Positions 7,701 through 11,681 of a DNA stretch of 11,681 nucleotides are shown here, piece by piece (position 1 is the stretch's first letter; every line of letters begins with the position of its first letter). The stretch is from positions 1 through 11,681 of the forward strand of contig CAYRKW010000080.1 of assembly GCA_964425135.1 (NCBI GenBank), written 5' to 3'. The notes below the pieces were generated by a model. That model was not told the origin of the DNA, ran no database searches, and saw only the letters and a list, made by a program, of their open reading frames with translations. The position numbers and the translations under genes were made by a program. This DNA comes from CAYLLD01 sp964425135. Its GTDB lineage: Bacteria; Pseudomonadota; Alphaproteobacteria; Rhodobacterales; Rhodobacteraceae.

Positions 7701-7965
7701 CGTTATCGGCAGCTTTGACCAGCGCGATATCGGCAATCCCAACACAGGCGTCTACACGATCACCATTGATCGCGCCGATTTCACTCCGGGTCTCGACAAG
7801 ATTGTCCTGCAAGGTTTCCAGACGCTGACGCAAAACGGTATCCTGTCGAGCGGCGCAATCTCGCAATCCAAGGATGGTGTCGTGTTCTCCGCCGAAGGGA
7901 CGACGGTTCTGCTCCACGGTGTAGACCGCAGCGAGTTGTCCGAAACAGACTTTACATTTGGCTGA
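1711..7965 (+). CDS. Giant RTX protein with two three-module/LamG halves, probably type I secreted
   Basis: This 2084-residue acidic protein lacks a signal peptide and ends in RTX repeats and a hydrophobic DFTFG tail, as expected for a type I secreted, calcium-folded protein. The order is: modules A1, A2 and A3 (about 26-196, 197-367, 368-530), LamG-like domain (547-718), seven RTX nonapeptides (732-794), a cysteine cluster (C830, C838, C840), an M10-peptidase-C-terminal-like region (about 871-1028), modules B1, B2 and B3 (1078-1246, 1247-1417, 1418-1576), LamG-like domain (1596-1771), a Pro/Glu/Gln-rich linker (1776-1885), and about five RTX repeats (1930-1990) with a C-terminal beta region. 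Each module starts near TGTGLD and carries an NDG-xx-xxxD-x-x-x-L-x-x-WI segment and an NEDG-x-x-N motif. No catalytic domain is visible. LamG domains suggest binding of glycans or a surface. An AAGG at 1696-1699 supports the ATG at 1711. Adhesin or matrix protein is an inference. Confidence 0.9.
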   Translation: MAPKDFDPALDANTTLDTTSFAFPKTDTGLDRLIEIAIIDPGLNLHVDHDEIEAGAAAGAAMNAIIIEGIKATGIANDGAFRAADIYVLADWIASNKRADWIKHHGNDEKGVETGFHLIQSDGDVLNLFGDAGVDQVADGIYHLGFGTKDQNLINEDGQNNVEVEKVAYWMNALLSEDLNAGTLANSAVEKYVMPSTGTGLDHLVEIVLTDEGLGRRISLEDINAGAAAADAMNVMILDGIKALGIANNGSFTASDMRDLSDWIAANRFAEFKAAHGDDEKNIETGFHLVQGDGSEGRLFAQNAVNTVADGIYHLGFGYKWGHLRNEDGDGNASLESVAHWLEKLLESELNDGSLTNADADLYPVGTTGTALDEIVAKITNDPGFTDDFKSSELAQIARDTDKLNAIVLEAIRESDVARDGTISELDIAVIGAWINDNRLSEWSALRGDKDTDKGVVGLEWDGGSSQTAGVNTFNAFAPALYSLGYSQKWGGIRDEDGDWSGTTAELAAWLSHMLADELADGTLTNAPQSVDMAAVEAAIVVEATAVNVTDRENAVEIDHSNALRLEEGTVALTFITDDVNKSGSQVLFAKDHNSANSGDMHVYMYEGELWVRTPQDGNNKYYKIPVELESQTAYDLAITFGDQGLGAWVNGALVMFHESVRTDWRSNTNDLIVGATNASQKSTTEAKLNSYFEGEILDFTVYARALDRAEIAAISGGATRSGDHGNNDIAGTSGNDALLGGLGKDILVGGDGDDGLYGGYGSDRLSGGTGSDLLDGGHGRDVLDGGEGDDIILSKSDAREPVVAQLYKGVNGIPEDESGFAAGGGTGPCPVTGGAMCNCGSREANGNEDPQNELDRETGKLYPDQPIPADDVLTGGAGADIFRFETLINAKRKIIEKHTRDDGSINWGGVAGENDRYHDHWVDAIGDDLITDFNRAEGDKIEIAGHTTKIAAITYEDSDGDGVDDQSVIHLISDQGGNGGAHDQDVLGTITVEGDLLQKGDISVDSKVVYGIVENVRDIDEAITPLEVDETGARGANAALAAQAAQSTDREAAQMLPGDDDPVEVETYTAPTDIPATGTGLDTIVQWIITDPGIINRTTQDEISQGAKAAAAMNAIVVDAIKQTGAANDGLINSHDVYLINGWIASNRKADWIKHHGDDEKSYETGFHKVQGDGGKLVEFGRNAVDTIADGIYHLGFDIRKGRLANEDGNSNARVEEVAYWLNTLLQNDMAALAGAPAATDVQGSTGTGLDALVDVIRDDPGLLTNISAQDMIDGAKAADTMNKIIVQSIQATGIANNDAISIADIRTLADHIKSHYYGAWKQAHGDDEKNIETGFHLVQGDGGDARMFGKSAVNTIADGLYHLGFGVKNGRLLNEDGQGNASLSDVAFWLENLLEDDLQSGALRNPLVSLYHMGQTGTGLDALVTLITQDEGLKREMTSGKINEAAKAADGLNAILIEGIKATGIANNGTLTAQDLIELDAWIGDNRLAELKLLNGTKTSNFGLADTWSARSPLFGEHGTATVMDALYSLGFGVLYGDSIANENGKWEEHLSRMADWMNALLKNDLAAGALYSSAFAIADPLSFQNAALGKTAEDVTPDGTGSWLNIEHTPDMALSEGTLTMSFTADTIPTDDSVTLFSKDARDFGSGGHTTVYIAEGILWARVQSTNKSYHLRAEMTDFIRAGTQYQLAAIFGDKGFHLYLDGEKVISEPDLTINWTNNRNDLVVGGHSGWRNDKHPEFVFDVFDGTIADFTIYDRALHKGEVAGLAGLQTDVLPGSRVPEVAPPPVVEIPATEEVPVAQTPDAAPQEPEDAPEEPMEPEATDIIDAQEETEPPQQDQQVEDDPVETPQVAQTPQTEETDPAPQPEQTPAQEGMDGDIGDLTALDAPADVSMTTGQVVFLGATDDHRTGSASADMMIATAGANALEGGGGNDYIVGGIQSDELDGGIGDDIIIGDIIGGFLAGGDDITGGQGNDTLMGGRGADKYRFTPGDGSDVIGSFDQRDIGNPNTGVYTITIDRADFTPGLDKIVLQGFQTLTQNGILSSGAISQSKDGVVFSAEGTTVLLHGVDRSELSETDFTFG
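1786..3864 (+). repeat. Block A of the RTX protein: modules A1-A2-A3 plus LamG-like domain
   Basis: This coding block has a counterpart at 4939-7023. Corresponding anchor residues lie 1050-1052 residues apart: T28 and T1080 in module 1, T199 and T1249 in module 2, T370 and T1420 in module 3, and G569 and G1620 in the LamG domain. A1 resembles B1 more than A2, and A2 resembles B2, so the unit that was duplicated is the whole block and not single modules. The third module has lost the HGDDEK-ETGFH signature in both halves. Confidence 0.85.
3904..4092 (+). repeat. First RTX calcium-binding repeat array (seven nonapeptides)
   Basis: Residues 732-794 are seven uninterrupted nonapeptides of the GGxGxDxUx type (GTSGNDALL, GGLGKDILV, GGDGDDGLY, and so on, to GGEGDDIIL). 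Such arrays form parallel beta rolls that bind calcium between turns and fold only outside the cell. An array in the middle of the chain, not only at the C-terminus, fits a two-half origin of the protein. Confidence 0.95.
4939..7023 (+). repeat. Block B of the RTX protein: modules B1-B2-B3 plus LamG-like domain
   Basis: This is the second copy of the three-module/LamG block. At the DNA level the longest identity I found with block A is 29 bases (2545-2573 and 5695-5723), inside the HGDDEKNIETGFHLVQGDG coding segment of module 2. Elsewhere synonymous and amino-acid changes are frequent, so the duplication is old or the copies are under different selection. Confidence 0.85.
7498..7680 (+). repeat. 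C-terminal RTX calcium-binding repeats
   Basis: Residues 1930-1990 hold about five RTX nonapeptides (GGGGNDYIV, GGIQSDELD, GGIGDDIII, GGQGNDTLM, GGRGADKYR), interrupted by a Gly/Ile-rich insert around residues 1957-1968. The following 94 residues form the likely C-terminal secretion region for a type I exporter. No exporter genes occur in the window. Confidence 0.92.
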
Positions 7966-8005
7966 TCCGGCCACCAAAAAGGCCGCAACAAGGGGAACGC
8001 GCCAA

Positions 8006-8773
8006 ATGCAAAAATCCATGCTCGCAAGCGCCGCATGCGCAACATTTCTATCAGCATGCGGAGGCAGTGGCCCGAATGCCACCGCGACGATCGGGGTGAC
8101 GCCTCCAACCTATGCCACGCTCGCCAATACATCCGGCGGCAACAGTGAGGTTTCAGGCGGCGCGGTATCGAGTGATGATTTCTCGACCACCGCGCTCGAT
8201 GGCACCTTCGCCCACGCCAGCAACAGCGTCTTCTTCACCACGCCCTCCGGCGGCACCGCATCTGCCAGCACAGCCGACTTTAACACCTACGACTACGCCC
8301 GCCCCATCGACATCAACGTCGGCGGCACGGTCTATGCTGGCGTCTTTGGCATTGAAACCAGCGCCGCCGACGTCGCGCGCTCCACCGATGCGACCTACAC
8401 GGTCGAGTTTGAAGGCGTCTACCTCTCCGGCACAAGCCCTGAGACGCTCGCCAACTGGAGCGGCACATTGACCGCTGATTTCGGCAGCAATGACGTCGAT
8501 ATGTCCGTCACAGGCGCCGGATCAGCCGCCATCGACCAGTTCACCGTCACCGATGCCACTATCTCCGGCAGCCAGATCACAGGCGGCACCCTGTCCACAC
8601 TCCAGGGCGGTAGCGCTGTGGACGTCACGGGCACATCGAGCGGTCTGAACGCTGCATTTTTCGGATTTGACGGGGTGCTATTTGCCCCCGACGAAGTTGG
8701 CGGCGTGATTTCCTCACAGGGCAGCGGCCCCAACGCGGGAAACACCCTCACCGGCGCTTTCATCGGCGATTGA
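8006..8773 (+). CDS. TbpB-like surface lipoprotein
   Basis: This 255-residue protein begins MQKSMLASAACATFLSACGG. LSAC is a standard lipobox, so Cys18 should be lipidated and the protein anchored in a membrane. The remainder is rich in Gly, Ser, Thr and Asp. The C-terminal third ends with FFGFDGVLFAPDEVGGVIS and a final G-x-F-x-G-D, matching the pattern of the TbpB-type eight-stranded beta-barrel domain found in many alphaproteobacterial lipoproteins. Some relatives are moved to the cell surface by Slam proteins; none is seen here. I chose the ATG at 8006 because AGGGG (7991-7995) lies ten bases before it and the lipobox falls at residue 18; an ATG at 7958 would overlap the RTX gene and add 16 charged residues. 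It lies 40 bases after the RTX gene and is probably co-transcribed. The ligand is unknown, and transferrin binding should not be assumed. Confidence 0.8.
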   Translation: MQKSMLASAACATFLSACGGSGPNATATIGVTPPTYATLANTSGGNSEVSGGAVSSDDFSTTALDGTFAHASNSVFFTTPSGGTASASTADFNTYDYARPIDINVGGTVYAGVFGIETSAADVARSTDATYTVEFEGVYLSGTSPETLANWSGTLTADFGSNDVDMSVTGAGSAAIDQFTVTDATISGSQITGGTLSTLQGGSAVDVTGTSSGLNAAFFGFDGVLFAPDEVGGVISSQGSGPNAGNTLTGAFIGD

Positions 8774-8822
8774 GACCCAAAACCTCAATAATTGCGCATA
8801 TTTAGCTGACGCAACATCCGCG

Positions 8823-8871
8823 TTGCCAGCACGCTTGTCGCGTGTATCCTCTAAGCCATGCGGGATACACG
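8823..8871 (+). promoter_or_regulatory. Promoter with overlapping inverted repeat upstream of oppA
   Basis: TTGCCA (8823-8828) and TATCCT (8845-8850) form a good -35/-10 pair with 16-base spacing. A perfect inverted repeat, CGTGTATCC (8841-8849) and GGATACACG (8863-8871), overlaps the -10 box and spans the expected start of transcription near 8857. No T-run follows on either strand, so a terminator is unlikely. Its position suits a repressor operator, but the regulator is unknown. Confidence 0.55.
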
Positions 8872-8936
8872 AATCCCCAAAAAGAAAGCACGAATGGGCT
8901 GCGCAACAAAGTGCAGACCATGACATTCCGACAGAA

Positions 8937-8942
8937 AAGGAG
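8937..8942 (+). promoter_or_regulatory. Ribosome binding site that fixes the oppA start
   Basis: A consensus AAGGAG lies seven bases before the ATG at 8950. It decides this start over an in-frame GTG at 8842 that would lie inside the promoter and inverted repeat. Confidence 0.85.
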
Positions 8943-8949
8943 ACCCCAC

Positions 8950-10575
8950 ATGCGGCTTTCATCCACCATTTTCACCGGCGCGGTCATGCTCTCGCTCGCC
9001 TCGCTTCCAGCCTATTCCGCTGGCAACCACCCTGTGACTGGCGAGCCCCTCGCCGAAGACCAGACATTCACCTATATGGTGCTCGACAAATTCCCCTCCA
9101 TCGACCCGCAAATCATTGAAGACGTTGAAGGATCATCCGTCGCACGCGATCTCTTCGAAGGGCTGCTCAATCAGGACGCCGACGGCAATCTGATCCCCGG
9201 TGTGGCAACGCAATGGTCGTCGAGCGAAGACAAAAAGACATGGACATTCAAACTGCGTGACAACGCCAAATGGTCGAACGGCGATCCGGTTGTTGCGGGC
9301 GATTTCGTCTACGCGTGGCAGCGCGCCGCCGATCCTGAAACCGCCTCGCCCTACGCGTGGTTCATGGAACTGACCACGATCAAAAACGCCTCCGAAATCA
9401 TCGCAGGGGACGTCGCGCCGACAGAAATGGGCGTCTCCGCCCCCGATGATCTGACGCTGGTGGTCGAGTTGACCGACAGCCTCCCCTATTTTGATCAAAT
9501 GATGACCCACGCAACACTCTTCCCGACGCATCAGGCCACGATTGAAGCCCATGGCGCAGATTGGACCAAACCGGGCAATCTCGTGGGCAATGGCGCATAT
9601 GTTCTGACCGAATGGGTGCCGGGCGAGCGTTTGGTGCGCGAGCGCAACCCGATGTATTGGGACAATGAAAACACCATTCTGGACAAATCCATCGCGCTGG
9701 TGATCAACGACGAGAACATCGGTCTGACCCGCTATCTGGCAGGAGAGCTGGACCGCACGCTGATGCCTGCCGGTCAGTATCCAAAGATGAAAGAGCAATA
9801 CCCCGATGAGGCGGTCAGCTTCCCGCGCCTTTGTAACTACTACTACACCTTCAATCTGTCCGACACAGGCCCCGAAGCCTTTAAGGACGTGCGCGTGCGC
9901 CAGGCCCTTGCCCTAGCAGTAGATCGTCAGATCATCAGCGAGAAAGTCCTCGCAGGGGGTCAGCCCGAAGCCTACACTTTTACACCCGCAGCCGTGGCAG
10001 GCTTTGATGTGCCAGGCACGGAAATGGCGTCAATGAGCCAGGCGGACCGCGATGCCAAAGCCAAGGCGCTGATGGAAGAAGCAGGCTATGGCGCGGATAA
10101 TCCGCTCGTCTTTGATATGCTCTACAACACATCTGAAAATCACAAGAAAGTCGCCATCGCGATGAGCCAGATGTGGAAGCAAAAGCTGGGCGTTGAGGCG
10201 ACACTGGCCAATCAGGAATGGAAAACCTTTCTGGAGACCCGTGGCAATCAGGACTTCCAACTGGCCCGCGGCGCATGGTGCGGTGACTATAACGAAGCCT
10301 CAACCTTCCTCGACCTGCTCACATCAGCCTCCGGTTATAACGACGGCAAATTTTCCAACCCGATGGTCGATGAGCTGATGCTCGATGCGCGCACGGCAGC
10401 GGATGCGGCGGCGAATTATACCAAGGTTGAGGAAATCCTCGCCGAAGAGATGCCGGTCATTCCAGTCTATCACTATGCAGGCGTCTACATGCACGACACG
10501 GACCTTGGCGGCTGGCCTGTCCAGAACGTCGAGCAAAACTGGTACTCCCGCGATCTTTATAAAATCGCCGAGTAA
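8950..10575 (+). CDS. oppA: Periplasmic oligopeptide-binding protein OppA
   Basis: OppA captures short peptides in the periplasm and delivers them to the OppBCDF ABC transporter. The 541-residue product has a Sec signal peptide (residues 1-23, cleavage after AYSA or nearby) and a full family 5 solute-binding fold. Recognisable segments are LFEGLLNQDADGNLIPG, the TWTFKLRDNAKWSNGDPV block, FKDVRVRQALALAVDR and QEWKTFLETR. The segment RGAWCGDYNE (440-449) matches the E. coli OppA RAGWCADYNE segment, whose Arg and Asp contact the peptide main chain. Cys295 and Cys444 correspond to the disulfide pair of E. coli OppA (numbering by motif, from memory). These features favour a true peptide-binding protein over dipeptide, nickel or sugar binders of the same family. 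The oppB gene follows after a 64-base gap with a strong hairpin. Confidence 0.93.
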   Translation: MRLSSTIFTGAVMLSLASLPAYSAGNHPVTGEPLAEDQTFTYMVLDKFPSIDPQIIEDVEGSSVARDLFEGLLNQDADGNLIPGVATQWSSSEDKKTWTFKLRDNAKWSNGDPVVAGDFVYAWQRAADPETASPYAWFMELTTIKNASEIIAGDVAPTEMGVSAPDDLTLVVELTDSLPYFDQMMTHATLFPTHQATIEAHGADWTKPGNLVGNGAYVLTEWVPGERLVRERNPMYWDNENTILDKSIALVINDENIGLTRYLAGELDRTLMPAGQYPKMKEQYPDEAVSFPRLCNYYYTFNLSDTGPEAFKDVRVRQALALAVDRQIISEKVLAGGQPEAYTFTPAAVAGFDVPGTEMASMSQADRDAKAKALMEEAGYGADNPLVFDMLYNTSENHKKVAIAMSQMWKQKLGVEATLANQEWKTFLETRGNQDFQLARGAWCGDYNEASTFLDLLTSASGYNDGKFSNPMVDELMLDARTAADAAANYTKVEEILAEEMPVIPVYHYAGVYMHDTDLGGWPVQNVEQNWYSRDLYKIAE

Positions 10576-10588
10576 CCGGACCTGAAAA

Positions 10589-10623
10589 CGCCGCCGCGCA
10601 GCACATGTTTGCGCGGCGGTTTT
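10589..10623 (+). terminator. Strong hairpin with short T-run between oppA and oppB
   Basis: A 10-bp, almost pure GC stem, CCGCCGCGCA (10591-10600) with TGCGCGGCGG (10610-10619), has a nine-base loop and is followed by TTTT (10620-10623). It lies 15 bases after the oppA stop. In binding-protein-dependent transporter operons such hairpins commonly stop part of transcription and protect the binding-protein mRNA, giving more OppA than permease. The short T-run suggests partial, not complete, termination. Confidence 0.8.
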
Positions 10624-10639
10624 CGAAACGGCAGCCCAT

Positions 10640-11563
10640 ATGCTCTCCTTCATTGCACGGCGATTGCTCATCGCAATCCCCACCCTGATCATCCTGATCA
10701 TCATCTGCTTTTTGTTGATGTATGCCGCCCCCGGCGGCCCGTTCTCCTCCGAACGACCCCTGCCCGCAGCGGTTCTGGCGAATATCGAAGCCAAATACGG
10801 CCTCGACCGGCCCCTGCCAGTCCAGATCTGGAACTACCTCGTTTCGGTTATCACAGGGTTCGATTTCGGCCCCTCGTTTCAGTACAAAGACCGCAGCGTT
10901 AACGAAGTGATCGCCCAAGGCTTTCCGGTGACGCTTACCTATGGCTCCATCTCCTTCATTCTCGCCACGCTCATCGGCGTCTCGCTCGGTGTCCTCGCTG
11001 CCATCCGCCACAACACGCTGCTCGACTACATCGCTGTGGGCGCAACGTTCTCCGCGCAAGTGCTGCCGAATTTCGTCATGGCCCCGATCCTCGTGATCAT
11101 CTTCACATGGCAGCTAGGCTGGCTGCCCGGCGGCGGCTGGGAAGGGGGCAAATGGCAATACCTGATTATGCCGGTCATTGCGCTCTCGACCTCTTATATG
11201 GCCTCGATTGCCCGCATCACCCGCTCTTCCATGCTCGAAGTGCTGAAATCCAATTTCATCCGCACCGCCAAAGCCAAAGGCCTGCCGGGCCGCACCATCA
11301 TCTTCCGGCACGCGCTCAAACCGGCACTTTTGCCGGTCATCTCCTACCTTGGCCCGACCTTCGTTGCGATGATCACCGGCTCTGTCATCATCGATATTTA
11401 TTTCTCGACAGGCGGGATTGGCGTCTCCTATGTCAATGCTGCGCTCAACAGGGACTATTCGATGATGCTGGGGGTGACGATCCTTTATGGCGCGCTGACG
11501 ATCATCTTCAACCTCATCACCGACGTCGCCTATGCGTGGCTCGACCCGAAAATCAGGTACTGA
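10640..11563 (+). CDS. oppB: Oligopeptide ABC transporter permease OppB
   Basis: OppB is one of two inner-membrane permease subunits of the peptide importer. The product has 307 residues, the usual length. It starts MLSFIARRLLIAIPTLIILI, giving a first membrane segment at about residues 9-28, followed by the periplasmic loop typical of OppB/DppB (YGLDRPLPVQ and the GFDFGPSF region) and five further hydrophobic segments. The EAA loop that docks onto the ATPase is visible as RTAKAKGL (208-215) followed by RHALKP. The ending AYAWLDPKIRY is characteristic of this subunit. No strong ribosome site precedes the ATG at 10640, but the protein start matches the family. It is the second gene of the operon; oppC would normally follow within a few bases, but a GC-rich palindromic repeat intervenes here. 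Confidence 0.93.
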   Translation: MLSFIARRLLIAIPTLIILIIICFLLMYAAPGGPFSSERPLPAAVLANIEAKYGLDRPLPVQIWNYLVSVITGFDFGPSFQYKDRSVNEVIAQGFPVTLTYGSISFILATLIGVSLGVLAAIRHNTLLDYIAVGATFSAQVLPNFVMAPILVIIFTWQLGWLPGGGWEGGKWQYLIMPVIALSTSYMASIARITRSSMLEVLKSNFIRTAKAKGLPGRTIIFRHALKPALLPVISYLGPTFVAMITGSVIIDIYFSTGGIGVSYVNAALNRDYSMMLGVTILYGALTIIFNLITDVAYAWLDPKIRY

Positions 11564-11599
11564 TCCATGGGATGCATGGTCTCACAATCGCCACGCCGC

Positions 11600-11655
11600 G
11601 CCCCGGGCTTGACCCGGGGCCTCGCGTTCAGGAGGTGCCCGGGCCCGCCCGGGGG
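11600..11655. repeat. GC-rich palindromic intergenic repeat (REP-like)
   Basis: GCCCCGGG (11600-11607) and CCCGGGGC (11613-11620) form a perfect 8-bp hairpin with a CTTGA loop. Two further CCCGGG palindromes follow at 11638-11643 and 11648-11653. The core CCCCGGGCTTGACCCGGGG is, from memory, a frequent dispersed intergenic element in many alphaproteobacterial genomes. The second half, which would be expected to carry a matching hairpin, looks distorted and runs into a block of Gs (11651-11664). Confidence 0.6.
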
Positions 11656-11681
11656 CGGGGGGGGCCCATGGGCCGAGATAA

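Noticed and set aside
1711..7965. CRISPR array or other DNA-level tandem array within the repeated region
   Set aside because: The repetition is at protein level with units of about 510 bases and about 3150 bases, in one continuous reading frame. There are no short identical repeats with regular spacers.
7958..8005. Earlier start for the lipoprotein at 7958
   Set aside because: It would overlap the end of the RTX gene and place a charged 16-residue leader before a complete lipoprotein signal peptide. The ATG at 8006 has a better-placed AGGGG.
8770..8790. Terminator after the lipoprotein gene
   Set aside because: ATTGAG and CTCAAT can pair over six bases, but the stem is AT-rich and no T-run follows.
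8842..8949. GTG start for oppA at 8842
   Set aside because: It falls within the proposed promoter and inverted repeat, and the ATG at 8950 has a perfect ribosome site followed directly by a signal peptide.
11567..11681. Start of an oppC-like gene directly after oppB
   Set aside because: The frame from the ATG at 11567 stays open to the edge but encodes a Pro/Gly/Arg-rich translation of the palindromic repeat, with no hydrophobic segment like an OppC N-terminus.

Overview
This is a GC-rich window (about 60% GC by eye) from an alphaproteobacterium, most likely a marine Rhodobacterales (Roseobacter-type) genome. The evidence for that placement is the FtsY N-terminus, a giant RTX protein of a style common in roseobacters, a TbpB-like surface lipoprotein and an Opp peptide transporter. 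The assignment rests on recognised sequence style, not on a marker gene.

Layout. (1) Positions 1-219, minus strand: the first 73 codons of ftsY, the SRP receptor. It runs off the left edge inside a perfect (Pro-Glu)9 repeat. (2) Positions 402-1230, plus strand: two adjacent small exported proteins that are paralogues and share four cysteines. Their function is unknown. (3) Positions 1231-1710: a 480-base gap holding a probable terminator, an AT-rich promoter-like patch, a compound hairpin and what looks like a decayed copy of the next gene's first codons. (4) Positions 1711-7965: a 2084-residue RTX protein. It consists of two halves about 1050 residues apart, each with three ~170-residue modules, a LamG-like domain and calcium-binding RTX repeats. 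(5) Positions 8006-8773: a lipoprotein with a TbpB-like beta-barrel C-terminus, 40 bases after the RTX gene. (6) Positions 8774-8949: a control region with a good -35/-10 pair overlapped by a 9-bp inverted repeat. (7) Positions 8950-11563: oppA and oppB, separated by a strong hairpin. (8) Positions 11564-11681: a palindromic GC-rich intergenic repeat where oppC would be expected.

How the genes may work together. The RTX protein has no N-terminal signal peptide and ends in RTX repeats, as expected for type I secretion. The lipoprotein behind it is probably co-transcribed and may sit on the cell surface, so the two may act together outside the cell in adhesion, binding or capture. No type I exporter, Slam translocon or catalytic domain lies in the window, so this link is an inference from position. 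OppA and OppB form a separate peptide-uptake operon whose remaining genes (oppC, oppD, oppF) should lie to the right. The strongest candidate for something undescribed is the block-duplicated architecture of the RTX protein, with its isolated cysteine cluster and its neighbouring TbpB-like lipoprotein.
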